A stretch of DNA of 64,000 nt, taken from contig JAWPGT010000069.1 of NCBI GenBank assembly GCA_034638255.1, positions 53,878 to 117,877 on the forward strand. Reading direction: 5' to 3'. The first letter of the stretch is position 1, and the number at the start of each line of letters is the position of its first letter. Below are positions 22,305-31,456 of the stretch, piece after piece. This stretch comes from Coprinus comatus (Eukaryota > Basidiomycota > Agaricomycetes > Agaricales > Agaricaceae). A program made the translations under genes and the position numbers. The notes beneath the pieces were generated by a model. It was given only the letters and a program-made list of their open reading frames with translations, had not been told where the DNA came from and did not search any database.

Positions 22305-22776
22305 TTAGCTGCTGTATGTCATTTGCGCACTCTTTGTTCTTTTTTATACACTTTATTTCATATACATATTTCTGCAATAATTATTCTCGTTCTTTACAAT
22401 ACCTTTTGGCATGTTACCTAAGATCTGTATTCCGATGGCACTTGAGATTGTAGGGGCCATGGGAATGAATGACACGTCTTGGCTCAATGAAAATACTATA
22501 CTACAGAACTACCAACATATGAGAGAGTAGTACAGGATAATTTATGATATCAAAAATAGGTCTCTGACAAGCAACAACTATTCAAAATCATGTAACCGTT
22601 TCCAAAGATGAAAAAAGTAAGAGGGACATTGATAGTTTTGGTAATACTATAAAACACAAGTCGAAAATTCAACATATTATACATGATACTTATAACAAAA
22701 AAGGTACCTTTTATTTGAAGAAAAATACCATTGTATCCATCACAAGATTAGGTAGATTTAGGAAACATGTGGGTAT
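22305..22776. other. non-coding DNA between transposase and Copia element
   Basis: This is the 3' flank of the transposase gene. It is AT-rich with no coding signal. It ends with GGTAT at 22772-22776, the left copy of the Copia target duplication. Confidence 0.5.
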
Positions 22777-22993
22777 TGTTAAAACAAGAGCGTAGCATGT
22801 ATGCTAAGGTAGGTACGACTTAGACTTACTGAGGGTGGTTATTGAGGTAGAAAGAACTTAAGTATATAATGCAACTACTACAAGGTTTATATACGTTAAT
22901 GCAATGGTCCGTGCGAGAACATATTTGAGTCACATGTTCATCTAGCGTAATGCCATTAGAGAATGTCATTGTAGAACTAATAATAGTTCAACA
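22777..22993 (-). repeat. Copia 3' LTR (left in window)
   Basis: It is 217 bp, begins TGTT and ends AACA, and is identical to 28853-29069. In the minus-strand direction of the element it is the 3' LTR. A TATA-like 'tatataatgc' and several poly-purine runs are visible inside. Confidence 0.95.
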
Positions 22994-23001
22994 CTCCCCT
23001 G
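22994..23001 (-). promoter_or_regulatory. polypurine tract of Copia element
   Basis: On the minus strand the bases directly before the 3' LTR read AGGGGAG(T), a short purine run at the expected place for plus-strand DNA priming. Confidence 0.6.
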
Positions 23002-23029
23002 AATTCGAACATGGCAGCTTAGAAGCGCC

Positions 23030-26000
23030 CTATGTTGAGGACATATTATTTGAGCGCTTGGCAGCGCTATATGTAGGATTAGAAAACTCCAACCCGTAAT
23101 AGTTATCACGGAAGTATTCAAACTTCACACGTCCGAGATTCTTCGTGAGAAGATCTGCAGGGTTCTCAGTGCCTGGGATAAAATAGAGCTGAACCTTCTT
23201 TTCATCAATTACTTGACGAATGAAGTGGAAAATGATGTCTATGTGTTTTGATCTCTTTTCGACGGCAGGATTTTGCGCGATAAAGAGAGAGCCCATATTG
23301 TCTCCACAAATATCCATTGGTTCATTGTTGTGTAAACCAAGTTCAGTCATTAGGCTTCTAATCCAGATGGACTGACGACTACAATCGGAAATAGCCATGT
23401 ACTCAGCCTCTGTGGACGATAACGCAATAGTCTTCTGTGATCTACTGACCCAGGCTACCGGGCAGGATGCAACAGTGGACAGATAACCAGTTTGGGATCT
23501 TCGAGTAGAAGGATCACTAGCCCAATCAGAGTCACTGTAAGCGATAAAACCCTCATTACCAGAACCATCAAGCGTCATTCGGTATTCCCGAGTCGCTAAT
23601 AGGTATCTACAAATGTAGAGAGCTCTACGCAAATGTTCTTCCGTAGGGTTATGAGAATGTTGACTAAGCTTAGTCACAGCGAACGATATGTCCGGACGCG
23701 TGCCAATAGCAATGTACAACAATGATCCGATCACCTGTTGGTACCTAGAACGGATGGAGGAGTTGATCGGCTTGTCGTTAGGAACTGGATAGTACCCTTC
23801 TGGCAGCGGAGTTCGCGCCGGTTTGGTATCACGGTCAAAGCCAGTGATTTTAAATCTTTCCAGGATCTTTTCTAAATAAGCACATTGATCAAGGTAGATC
23901 TTTCGATTAGCTCGATCTCTCCTGATGCGCATACCGAGAAATTCTTTGACTTCTCCAAGGTCGCGGCATTCCCACTTTTTCATGAACTCTCCTTTAAGCT
24001 TTTTAAGCAGGGCGGAGTCATTTCCCATAAAAAGTACGTCGTCAACGTACACGACAGCAATGACAAACTTGCCATCTTTTTGACGATAAATATAGATACC
24101 GGCATCGGATTCACATCGCTTGAAACCTAGTTTGTTCATGGAAGATGCCATCTCCTTCCACCAGGCCAAGCCGGCTTGTTTAAGGCCGTACAATGCACGT
24201 CGTAACCTCCACACCATATGTTCCTTGCCCTTAAGTTTGAAACCTTCGGGTTGATCCATGTAGATTTCCTCATCCAGTTTGCCATAGAGATATGCTGTCT
24301 TTACATCAACAGACTCAATGTCCCAGTCTTCAAGGGCGGCTAACCCGAGCAGGATTCGAGCGGACTCATATCGTACTACTGGAGAAAATAATTCATCAAA
24401 ATCGATGCCCTCGACTTGAGAAAATCCTTTAGCAACTAGTCTAGCACGTTTGCGACCGTCACTCTTTTCATTAAAGACCCATCTATTTTTTACGGTTTTC
24501 CTTCCTTCCGGAAGTTTCACCAACTCGTAAACTTCTCGCTTTTTAAGCGCTGCTAGTTCTTCGAGACAAGCTTCGTGCCAGTGTTTACGTTCCTCCGGAT
24601 TCAATTTTACAAGATCACGGAATTGCTCAGGAACTGTAGTTGAACTCGCTTTTGCCAATAAAAATTTCATCAATTCTAACCCCCCTTCCTTAGTTATCCG
24701 TTGAATCTTGCAATCTGCATCTTCTTCCATTGCGTCAGGGTTTTGTTCCCTCGCATATCCCCTTGAGGCATCCTCGTGTTGTCTGCGTATTTCATCGCGA
24801 CGTTCTCGGATTTCTTCGGGTGGAATTGGACGTGGATCTGCTTTGGGGCGATCTCGTTGATTGCGGATTCTAAAATCGTGTCCACGGAGACGAACTCTCC
24901 CCTGAGGTGGTAGAGGTTCATTGTGATTATAGTCTCGTAGGATCTCAGACGGATGTGTTTTCTCCCCATAAACGTTACCTTCTCTAAACGGAACAAACTT
25001 TTCTCTGCCAGAGCGGCGAGGTAAAGGTTCAACTGGTCTAGCAGGTCGTTCAGGTGATGGAGAAATGGGACGGGTGGAGTCAGATCGAGGAGCAGGGCTC
25101 GGACTCGGGTGACGAATAGGTGATTCGGGATCAGCGTATGATAACGCGTCATCATCATCTTCATCAGTTACTTCCTCAACTGTTGTTTTCCTAGGAGCGG
25201 GTTTGCTCGGACCAGGAACAGGAGGTTTTTGAGAAGTAGATGGTCCGGGAATCGGACCTTGCGGTCTAGGCGGTAACGGTGTTCTATCACTGTCGTCTTG
25301 TCGAGATGTGTCCATAGGATCATCAGGATAAAGATCAGGTGTAGTATCCTCGTCATCTTCATCAGACGCCGGAGGAGGAGGATTTATTTTGGGGTTTTTA
25401 GAAGAACCGGAGTCCTTGCGTTTTTCGTGATCTGGCTTGCATTTGGGATACCAGCCCTCGTCGAAAATAGCTGTCTTTGCAGTATAAATAACATTTCCTT
25501 TTTGGTGTCGCATAAAAATAAAGTTAGCGCCATTGTAACCAAGGAAGATCATTAATTCAGATCTGGGAGATAATTTGTCATCCCTTGATTCCTTTGGAAT
25601 GAAAACGTAAGCTGCACAGCCAAACACGTGAAGCTCAGATAAATCTGGCTTTTTCCCGTTTACCATTTCCATGGGAGTTTTCCATTCAAGACGTTTGATG
25701 GGAGTTCGATTGTAACAATGAACTGCCGTGTTAAGGGCAAATTCCCACCAAGAATCTGGTAAGCATGCAGTAAGTCGCATGGCTTGCGCCTTTTCCTGAA
25801 GTGTGCGGTTCAGTCTTTCTGCTCTACCATTCTGCTGGTGTATGTGTGGTGCAGACGTCTCGTGTACTATCCCTTTTGAGTGAAGGAATTCCTCAAATTG
25901 TTTAGAGACATATTCACCACCATTGTCTGTCCGGATCCGCTTAATCGTTTTACCGGTTTGTTTTTCTTCAAAGGCACAAAATCTTTCAAGTGCCGCAAAG

Positions 26001-27187
26001 GCATCAGATTTGGCTCGTAGAAGGAGGATCCAGGCATGGCTAGAATAGTCATCATAGAACGTCATTGCCCACTTGTACTTGTGATACGAGGCAACGGGGA
26101 ATTCTAGAAGATCACTGTGGATCAATTCTAAAAATGACTTCGCTCGTGTCGAAGAAGGACGATGTGCATCATCGGACATTTTGCCACGAGCACAACCATC
26201 ACATACTTGACGGGAGATAGGAATGTCAAACTCGGGTACTTTTTCCGAGTGTTTTGGGAGTTGTCGCAATACTTCCTTTCCAGGATGCGCCAATCGACGG
26301 TGCCAAAGATCATAAACAGAAAGTTTCGATGCGCAATAAGATAGCACCTGGTTTGCAGTATAGTGACGCACCAACCTAGTATGAACATGGTGGAGGGCAT
26401 CTTCCATAACTTTAAACGTTGTGATGCGTGATGCATGCATGAATAATTTTCCGTTTGAACGAAATATGTTGGTTCTCTTTAAATTTGACTCACTCCTCAT
26501 TCCTTGCAGCCATAAGGCGCCAGGTGAAATGATTCTAGTGGAGAGAGACTCTAAATAATAGACCGGATACAGTGGAGTCGTTCTAGTGACTCCGTCTACT
26601 TCGTGTTGGAAGAGAACTTTCCCACGACCTTTTATGGTTATGAGGTTGTTGCTGGCGTCTCTGACACCACCAAATTCTCCATTCTCTAACTCGATAAAGT
26701 CAGCTATATGCGGTGTGCAATTAAAGCTAGCGCCTGAATCAAGGAGCCAAATAGCAGACTCTCTAGCATAATTAGGTTTACTTTTATCTTCGCAGAAGTT
26801 GCATAAGCAATCATCAAGATGATTCGACGATTCATCACTATTCTTAGGATCTTTTAAATATTTCGTCGGTAAGACAAAACGATCACAAGTAGAAACAGGA
26901 GAAGGGATCATATTCAAAACGGGAGTACAAACAGTAGTAGATGTAAAAAGAGAACTCGTAATAGTCCGACTAATGTCCGGCAGTCCGATATGGCGCTCTA
27001 GAACATGGGGTCTGATGGAGCCATTGGTTCGTCTCCCCAAGCTTGCTTGGGGGCATCTCTGTAAGTTCCACTTAGTAATGAAGAATTCACTTAGTAATGA
27101 AGAATTCTTGAGAGAAGAAAGGAACGTACTCATTGTACCATCCATCATCGACCTCGTAGTCAGCATCTGCGTCGAAGTCCGGATCAT
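23030..27187 (-). CDS. Copia pol (protease, integrase, RT, RNase H)
   Basis: The open frame is 1385 codons. In order it has aspartic protease (WLLDSGAS near 150) and integrase with an HHCC zinc site (LWHRRLAHPGK .. CDGCARGK). The D-D-E core follows, with LIHSDL, RTDNGGEY and HQQNGRAERLNRT. A long acidic/proline-rich linker leads to reverse transcriptase (VDVKTAYLYG, YVDDVLFMG with YVDD at 1047-1050) and RNase H (YSDSDWAS near 1217, TEAEYMA near 1260, GDNMGS near 1295). All catalytic boxes are present and there is no internal stop. The first 35 or so codons of the frame overlap gag in another frame and are not real pol sequence. True continuity starts at the EFFITK repeat near 27080, where a 19-bp duplication separates pol from gag. 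Confidence 0.93.
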   Translation of the reverse strand: MIRTSTQMLTTRSMMDGTMSTFLSSLKNSSLLSEFFITKWNLQRCPQASLGRRTNGSIRPHVLERHIGLPDISRTITSSLFTSTTVCTPVLNMIPSPVSTCDRFVLPTKYLKDPKNSDESSNHLDDCLCNFCEDKSKPNYARESAIWLLDSGASFNCTPHIADFIELENGEFGGVRDASNNLITIKGRGKVLFQHEVDGVTRTTPLYPVYYLESLSTRIISPGALWLQGMRSESNLKRTNIFRSNGKLFMHASRITTFKVMEDALHHVHTRLVRHYTANQVLSYCASKLSVYDLWHRRLAHPGKEVLRQLPKHSEKVPEFDIPISRQVCDGCARGKMSDDAHRPSSTRAKSFLELIHSDLLEFPVASYHKYKWAMTFYDDYSSHAWILLLRAKSDAFAALERFCAFEEKQTGKTIKRIRTDNGGEYVSKQFEEFLHSKGIVHETSAPHIHQQNGRAERLNRTLQEKAQAMRLTACLPDSWWEFALNTAVHCYNRTPIKRLEWKTPMEMVNGKKPDLSELHVFGCAAYVFIPKESRDDKLSPRSELMIFLGYNGANFIFMRHQKGNVIYTAKTAIFDEGWYPKCKPDHEKRKDSGSSKNPKINPPPPASDEDDEDTTPDLYPDDPMDTSRQDDSDRTPLPPRPQGPIPGPSTSQKPPVPGPSKPAPRKTTVEEVTDEDDDDALSYADPESPIRHPSPSPAPRSDSTRPISPSPERPARPVEPLPRRSGREKFVPFREGNVYGEKTHPSEILRDYNHNEPLPPQGRVRLRGHDFRIRNQRDRPKADPRPIPPEEIRERRDEIRRQHEDASRGYAREQNPDAMEEDADCKIQRITKEGGLELMKFLLAKASSTTVPEQFRDLVKLNPEERKHWHEACLEELAALKKREVYELVKLPEGRKTVKNRWVFNEKSDGRKRARLVAKGFSQVEGIDFDELFSPVVRYESARILLGLAALEDWDIESVDVKTAYLYGKLDEEIYMDQPEGFKLKGKEHMVWRLRRALYGLKQAGLAWWKEMASSMNKLGFKRCESDAGIYIYRQKDGKFVIAVVYVDDVLFMGNDSALLKKLKGEFMKKWECRDLGEVKEFLGMRIRRDRANRKIYLDQCAYLEKILERFKITGFDRDTKPARTPLPEGYYPVPNDKPINSSIRSRYQQVIGSLLYIAIGTRPDISFAVTKLSQHSHNPTEEHLRRALYICRYLLATREYRMTLDGSGNEGFIAYSDSDWASDPSTRRSQTGYLSTVASCPVAWVSRSQKTIALSSTEAEYMAISDCSRQSIWIRSLMTELGLHNNEPMDICGDNMGSLFIAQNPAVEKRSKHIDIIFHFIRQVIDEKKVQLYFIPGTENPADLLTKNLGRVKFEYFRDNYYGLEFSNPTYSAAKRSNNMSST
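27070..27107. repeat. 19-bp exact tandem duplication at the gag-pol junction
   Basis: ACTTAGTAATGAAGAATTC occurs twice head to tail (27070-27088 and 27089-27107). On the coding strand the first passage ends gag with FFITK-stop. The second passage, in another frame, reads EFFITK and runs into pol. With only one unit the frame would be continuous, so the duplication is the lesion that splits a single gag-pol frame. Confidence 0.85.
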
Positions 27188-28568
27188 TCATATAGGCATC
27201 AGCCTCAGCGATCGCATCGGGAACATCGGAAGGTGGAACATAAGAAGGAGACTGAGATCGACACGTGGGGGACCCAGGCGTAGAAACCGAAGACGAATCA
27301 ACTTCCTCTTCAGGAAGGATTGTAGCAACCATCGCATCAAGGGATGGTGGAGGTGACGGGGGAGAGGGTTCAGCCGGGCCAAAGCCAAGGCGAGCACCCA
27401 TCCTTTCGAAGACCTCTGCCTTCTTTTTCTGGTACCGGGTACGACCGACCAGGTGTCCAACCGGAGGAAGAAGAGTGGCACGAGGAGCAACATAAGGCTC
27501 AACTCCGTGCACGACAACTTCATCAGCAGCCTTTTTCAAGGTCACTGCCTTGAGTCGGGGATCAGTAGTCTTCATCCTCTCAACGAGAGAACGAGTGGAG
27601 GAAGGTTTGTTAGTGGGAGTCGTAAAAGACTCCAGAACAGCGGGTGACAGGATCATGTCGACATTACCATCTTCTCCTTCGGCTTTGTTTGCCTTGTTGC
27701 CTCCACGTTTTCCGCGTCGATGCTTCTTCTTTTTATCCTTATCCCCCCCAGAAGCATCACCGGAACCGGAGTTCTGGTTCTGATTTGGTCTAGAATTAGA
27801 CCCAGAAGCATTCTGTTGTTGTTGTTGGGGCTGCTGAGGAGCGCCACCGGAGGGTTTAGAATAGGGCTTTGCACCCTTGTAGTTTTTAATGCCGGTTGAA
27901 GCGGCACGAGAAGCAGAAGCAGCTCCACGGGAATCTCGCCATGCACCCATAATTGCGTCGGAGACGATCTGAACTGTGAGGTTCGAGAGGGAGTTACCAT
28001 ATTGAACGAGGAGGGCAGCACGAGTAGCACTCCATTGAGGAGGAATGCGAGTCATCAACATCAACGCACGGAGGATGCCGGGGACGTTGATTGGGGGCGA
28101 GGCTTGCTCGAGCTGCGTGAAGTAATTTCGGAAGGTAGAGATCTCCTTAGAGGGATCATTCACACCGGATAACCGAAAAGAATCTGCAGAAGCATACAGC
28201 TCGTAGGCTGCACCTGCCGAAAAAGTGCCGTAAACTCGTCTCAGGTGTGTCCAGAGACCATCGGAGGTAGTTTCACCATGCCTAAGCATGTCATCGCTCA
28301 ATCGGGAATTTAACATCCCAAGGGCAAATGCCTCACAATTATCGAACTTTCGAATTTCATCGACGTTCGTGGGGGGTACCATAGCAGTGGTGCCAGTTGC
28401 GGGGGAACCACCAACAGCTGCAGGCCTTGCGGCGCTGCCGTCGATCATTCTCGCTACACACCATCCATCCATGTGGATCATATTGGCAATTGACAAAACA
28501 CGTGCTTCCCACACTTGGTAGTTAGCAGTGCCTGTGAGAACCGGGATCGAGGGGATCAAAGCGGCCAT
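27087..28568 (-). CDS. Copia gag
   Basis: The frame is 493 residues from the ATG at 28568. The N-terminal half (VLTGTANYQVWEARV, LSDDMLRHGETTSDGLWTHL, NDPSKEISTFRNYFTQLEQ) is the usual Copia capsid region with the YxxWxxxv start motif. The C-terminal half is a glutamine/asparagine/glycine-rich tract, then a very basic stretch (KKKKHRRGKRGGNK), then proline-rich sequence before the protease. I see no CCHC zinc knuckle, which many Copia gags have; the basic run may replace it in RNA binding. The upstream in-frame extension to 28874 enters the LTR and is not used. The frame ends at 27087 because of the 19-bp duplication. Confidence 0.88.
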   Translation of the reverse strand: MAALIPSIPVLTGTANYQVWEARVLSIANMIHMDGWCVARMIDGSAARPAAVGGSPATGTTAMVPPTNVDEIRKFDNCEAFALGMLNSRLSDDMLRHGETTSDGLWTHLRRVYGTFSAGAAYELYASADSFRLSGVNDPSKEISTFRNYFTQLEQASPPINVPGILRALMLMTRIPPQWSATRAALLVQYGNSLSNLTVQIVSDAIMGAWRDSRGAASASRAASTGIKNYKGAKPYSKPSGGAPQQPQQQQQNASGSNSRPNQNQNSGSGDASGGDKDKKKKHRRGKRGGNKANKAEGEDGNVDMILSPAVLESFTTPTNKPSSTRSLVERMKTTDPRLKAVTLKKAADEVVVHGVEPYVAPRATLLPPVGHLVGRTRYQKKKAEVFERMGARLGFGPAEPSPPSPPPSLDAMVATILPEEEVDSSSVSTPGSPTCRSQSPSYVPPSDVPDAIAEADAYMNDPDFDADADYEVDDGWYNEYVPFFSQEFFITK

Positions 28569-28837
28569 GAGTGATGTTTGGAGATAAAATTCTACAACAA
28601 AACATGTGTCAGATCTATGAACTAAAGCTGCACTACATGCGCTATGTTCTACAGAGCTATGTGCTGCCCGTCTAACCGAGTACGGTAAGGGTATGCATAG
28701 AGTACACTGATGGGTCAAACGTCTCGAGTGAGCGGAACTCGGACTTCCCTCACAGGTGAATCCAGCTTCACCCTCGAGCTCAGTGCTGCACGATGAGTAG
28801 TACTCATCAAGTGCGCGTCGTGAGTCGTACAGGCTAA

Positions 28838-28852
28838 CCGGGGCCCATAACC
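28838..28852 (-). promoter_or_regulatory. primer binding site matching initiator-tRNA anticodon arm
   Basis: Directly next to the 5' LTR the plus strand reads GGGCCCATAACC (minus strand GGTTATGGGCCC). GGGC(C/U)CAUAACC is the anticodon stem-loop sequence of eukaryotic initiator tRNA-Met, not its 3' end. Drosophila copia and yeast Ty5 are primed by such an internal, half-tRNA site, so the same mechanism is inferred here. Confidence 0.72.
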
Positions 28853-29069
28853 TGTTAAAACAAGAGCGTAGCATGTATGCTAAGGTAGGTACGACTTAGA
28901 CTTACTGAGGGTGGTTATTGAGGTAGAAAGAACTTAAGTATATAATGCAACTACTACAAGGTTTATATACGTTAATGCAATGGTCCGTGCGAGAACATAT
29001 TTGAGTCACATGTTCATCTAGCGTAATGCCATTAGAGAATGTCATTGTAGAACTAATAATAGTTCAACA
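28853..29069 (-). repeat. Copia 5' LTR (right in window)
   Basis: It is 217 bp and identical to 22777-22993; it is followed by the target duplication GGTAT at 29070-29074. It is the promoter-bearing LTR of the minus-strand element. Confidence 0.95.
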
Positions 29070-29074
29070 GGTAT

Positions 29075-29384
29075 GAATGAACAAGTCCCTATCCAGGCAC
29101 GACATGGTCGAGGTAGTGACCAACGCTATGATCTATCATCAAAGCACTGGCATCAGAGTTGTAGCTCGAAAACGAGGACTGGATAATAATAAAAAGACAT
29201 ACAAGACACTGAATTGAACTTCGAACACCAGACTAGCTGGGTAGTTAGCACCATTGCATATGTGAGCCAGAGGGGGGAAGAGTAAGTTGAGATCGTTACG
29301 CTGAGGCTGCTGGTTCTTATATACTATTCAAACAGCTGGGAATTCGAAGGTCGACACAAGAATTGGTGGTGGCGTTGGAGTGGG
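29075..29384. other. KDZ internal DNA between Copia and right TIR
   Basis: No coding signal was found. It contains 'cttatatactattc' at about 29318-29331 as a possible TATA-like element reading toward the right TIR and its outward ORF. Confidence 0.4.
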
Positions 29385-30375
29385 TTACCATAGTCTGAAA
29401 CAATACTGTCGTAATTAATGTATGGTCTCACGGGCCCATGCTAAACTCGAATGAAGTTCATAGATAGTATATGTATTTATATTTAGATGTAATTTGGGTT
29501 GAACATACCACCCATTATGCAATGATCGATGATCATCAATCAATAACCTTTGAACACCAAATGATACTATTAGTGCTAATATACCAAGTTGACTGTCGTT
29601 TGTAGGTCTTAAAGTTCAGGTTTCAATTGGGTCAGAAACTCAGCTTGTGAGTTGTGAGTGCGACAGAGTACCGTCCACTGTCCAATACTATTACTAACAG
29701 TTGTCAGTGTCTAAATATATGATTGTACTAACCTGAGATGAAACGCCACAGCTATGGGCGCGCCAACTTCCAAGGCCAGTGGAGATAACCTGGAAATATT
29801 CTTCGATGAAAAATTACCTATTGTAGTATCTTTTGAAGAGCCTGGAATATCATCACGGAGAGCAGGTAAGCTGCAACATCATGGCCCGTGGTATAGATGG
29901 CCTATACTATACGTGCTCTACTTGATTTTCCGTCACTCATTGAGTTTGTCAGAGAACTGTTTATATAGTATATACAGTAGATATACACTTGATTTTCAAT
30001 GTAAAACATGTTAACCATTAACTTATTAATCCATAACTTAAGAAAGAAAAAGGAAAACATTTACGTGCCATAACTACTGTGATAGAAACATAAAACATAG
30101 TACATTAAGCATTATATATGACAGTGTGCAAGGTCATGAATTGTAACTCACAAGTCATGACTCATGAGATGATTATAATGATTGATCAATGATCATAGAT
30201 AAGGATGTGAGAGATAACAGCAGTCTGTAAGGGCAGTGCTTGGAATCTGAGAAGTTTCCAATGTATTGCAAGCCTTTTCAGAGCCCGGAGAATGACTAAA
30301 TTTGTCTAAGCTTGGAGGTGGCAAGGGACCGCTATACCACCTACCATTGTAGGGCACGTGTGGGAACCACAGGTG
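29385..30375 (-). repeat. right terminal inverted repeat of KDZ element (991 bp)
   Basis: It is the complement of 11664-12654 with only the four transitions noted there. It ends with CCACAGGTG and is followed by the second ACAGCGCG. Confidence 0.93.
29754..30014 (+). CDS. small ORF in right TIR, reading outward
   Basis: It encodes the same 86-residue peptide as the frame in the left TIR (MGAPTSKASGDNLEIF..). From here, splicing at the gcag|gtaagc donor could join it to host sequence right of the element. There is no recognisable domain. Confidence 0.35.
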   Translation: MGAPTSKASGDNLEIFFDEKLPIVVSFEEPGISSRRAGKLQHHGPWYRWPILYVLYLIFRHSLSLSENCLYSIYSRYTLDFQCKTC

Positions 30376-30383
30376 ACAGCGCG

Positions 30384-30720
30384 TCACTGTTCACGCGTAC
30401 TTACCTGTCTGATCCCTCCATACCACTCCATATGAATGCAACATCTCGTTGCTTCATCATTTTCTTTACCCTCCCACCTCCCTCGGATTGACACTAGGTG
30501 CGACTCCTGAATGACCGGTGAGCCGCTGTCGTTCTCCCGTCGCATCGCCAGGCTCGACCACGTTGTGCTCTTCCCTTAGTATTACCATAATACCAGTTGC
30601 ACGACGTGGTCACCTCTCCCATACACTCAAAGTGTCAGTCTACAGGAAGCCAATATATTATTTAATTACTAGTTGCCCTACCTGAACTCGACGAGCAAGA
30701 TTATTTTCCTCAGTATTGAT
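30384..30720 (-). other. dispersed module copy 1, disrupted by the KDZ insertion
   Basis: It is related to 47200-47560 with scattered differences. Shared parts are the 'ccctcccacctccctcgg' block, a long inverted repeat (GACCACGTTGTGC at 30556-30568, GCACGACGTGGTC at 30599-30611) and 'acctgaactcgacgagcaag' at about 30683. On the minus strand a frame reads STTWSSLAMRRENDSGSP..SIRGRWEG and continues to a good donor (cag|gtaagt) ending at 30405. The KDZ target site lies about 20 bases beyond that donor. Differences from the other copy are partly synonymous. It may be an exon of an unknown gene, or a structured repeat. Confidence 0.5.
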
Positions 30721-31456
30721 TTGTATTACTGAAATATAGGTACCAGTGAGCGCTAGTGAGCAATGGCTATATAGGAAGTAAATAATGGTCATAGATCATA
30801 AAAGATCATCATAGTATGGTAGTTAGTGATAACCAAAATAACGTCGGTTGATGAAGATGTTCTGAACAAGGACTCGAACCTATAGCGATGATATTTTCCC
30901 CCGACATCAATATTTAATCTTGTGGTCATATGATAATTCTTCTGGCATGAGAGTATATATATCGGACTTCCGACATCTCTAGTGTTTTGCCCGATCGGCG
31001 ATACCCAAAATCAATCCCATTCCTACTCACTTTCTCATCCCACTTCCCCCGATTCAAATCCAAAAACTGTATGTGTATTAGAGATTATCTTTTTTCAGAA
31101 GACAAATGTACTACAAAAAGCATAAATCCAAGAATCATTGTGCATACCAACTAACTACTGATAACTATGCGACGTACAAAAGAAAAAGCATAAATAGTAA
31201 CTACATAGAGGATCCAAAAGAGATAGCGATGAGAGCATTAAAAAGCAAGGACAAAAGAACATTCCAGAACCATTACAAAACAAAATGCAGTCAGAACAAA
31301 ACAAAAAAAAAAACAAAGCATCAAAATGTAGGGTGAGGTAACCACTCGGGGGTCGTCGACGACCTCGATTGCGACCGAGACTACTCTTAACGAGTCACAA
31401 GTCGGAAAAATTCGCACAGCGACTCAGGGAAAAATGAGGGGAGGCCAACAAGAAAA
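30721..31456. other. intergenic, A-rich near 31.1-31.3 kb
   Basis: No supported gene was found. A lysine-rich open frame at 31106-31336 reflects A-rich composition in what is probably the 3' region of the minus-strand Clp1-like gene. A TATA-like 'gtatatatatcgg' at 30953 could serve a promoter. Confidence 0.4.

Larger units (their letters stand above)
22777..29069 (-). mobile_element. Ty1/Copia LTR retrotransposon nested in KDZ element
   Basis: The 6293-bp element has two 217-bp LTRs that I read as identical base for base, and a perfect 5-bp target duplication GGTAT (22772-22776, 29070-29074). Genes are on the minus strand: gag then protease, integrase, RT and RNase H, the Copia order. Identical LTRs mean that the insertion is very recent. 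A 19-bp tandem duplication at 27070-27107 breaks the gag-pol frame in this copy. The element lies between the transposase gene and the right TIR and does not itself damage a KDZ gene. Confidence 0.95.
11664..30375 (+). mobile_element. KDZ (Kyakuja-Dileera-Zisupton) DNA transposon, 18.7 kb, composite
   Basis: The element starts CACCTGTGGTTCCCAC and ends with its complement GTGGGAACCACAGGTG. It is flanked by ACAGCGCG at 11656-11663 and at 30376-30383, an 8-bp target duplication as known for Zisupton-type elements. TIRs are 991 bp each. Inside lie, left to right, a minus-strand cargo gene, a plus-strand cargo gene, a KDZ transposase gene (broken), then a nested Copia element. Removing the Copia (6293 bp plus 5-bp duplication) and the solo LTR (635 bp plus 5) leaves about 11.8 kb. 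KDZ elements in mushrooms have been linked with TET/JBP dioxygenase genes; I see none here. The transposase is dead in this copy, so movement would need a transposase from elsewhere. Confidence 0.93.

Noticed and set aside
27087..27187. Programmed ribosomal frameshift between Copia gag and pol
   Set aside because: The overlap is fully explained by an exact 19-bp tandem duplication; no slippery heptamer was seen.
11664..30375. TET/JBP dioxygenase cargo expected in mushroom KDZ elements
   Set aside because: None of the open frames inside the element shows an HxD..H or RxT-type dioxygenase pattern.
30840..30920. tRNA-like T-arm string (GGTTCGAGTCC on the minus strand)
   Set aside because: No acceptor, D or anticodon stems could be built at the right spacing; the flanking gatgt/acatc pairing encloses only about 53 bases.
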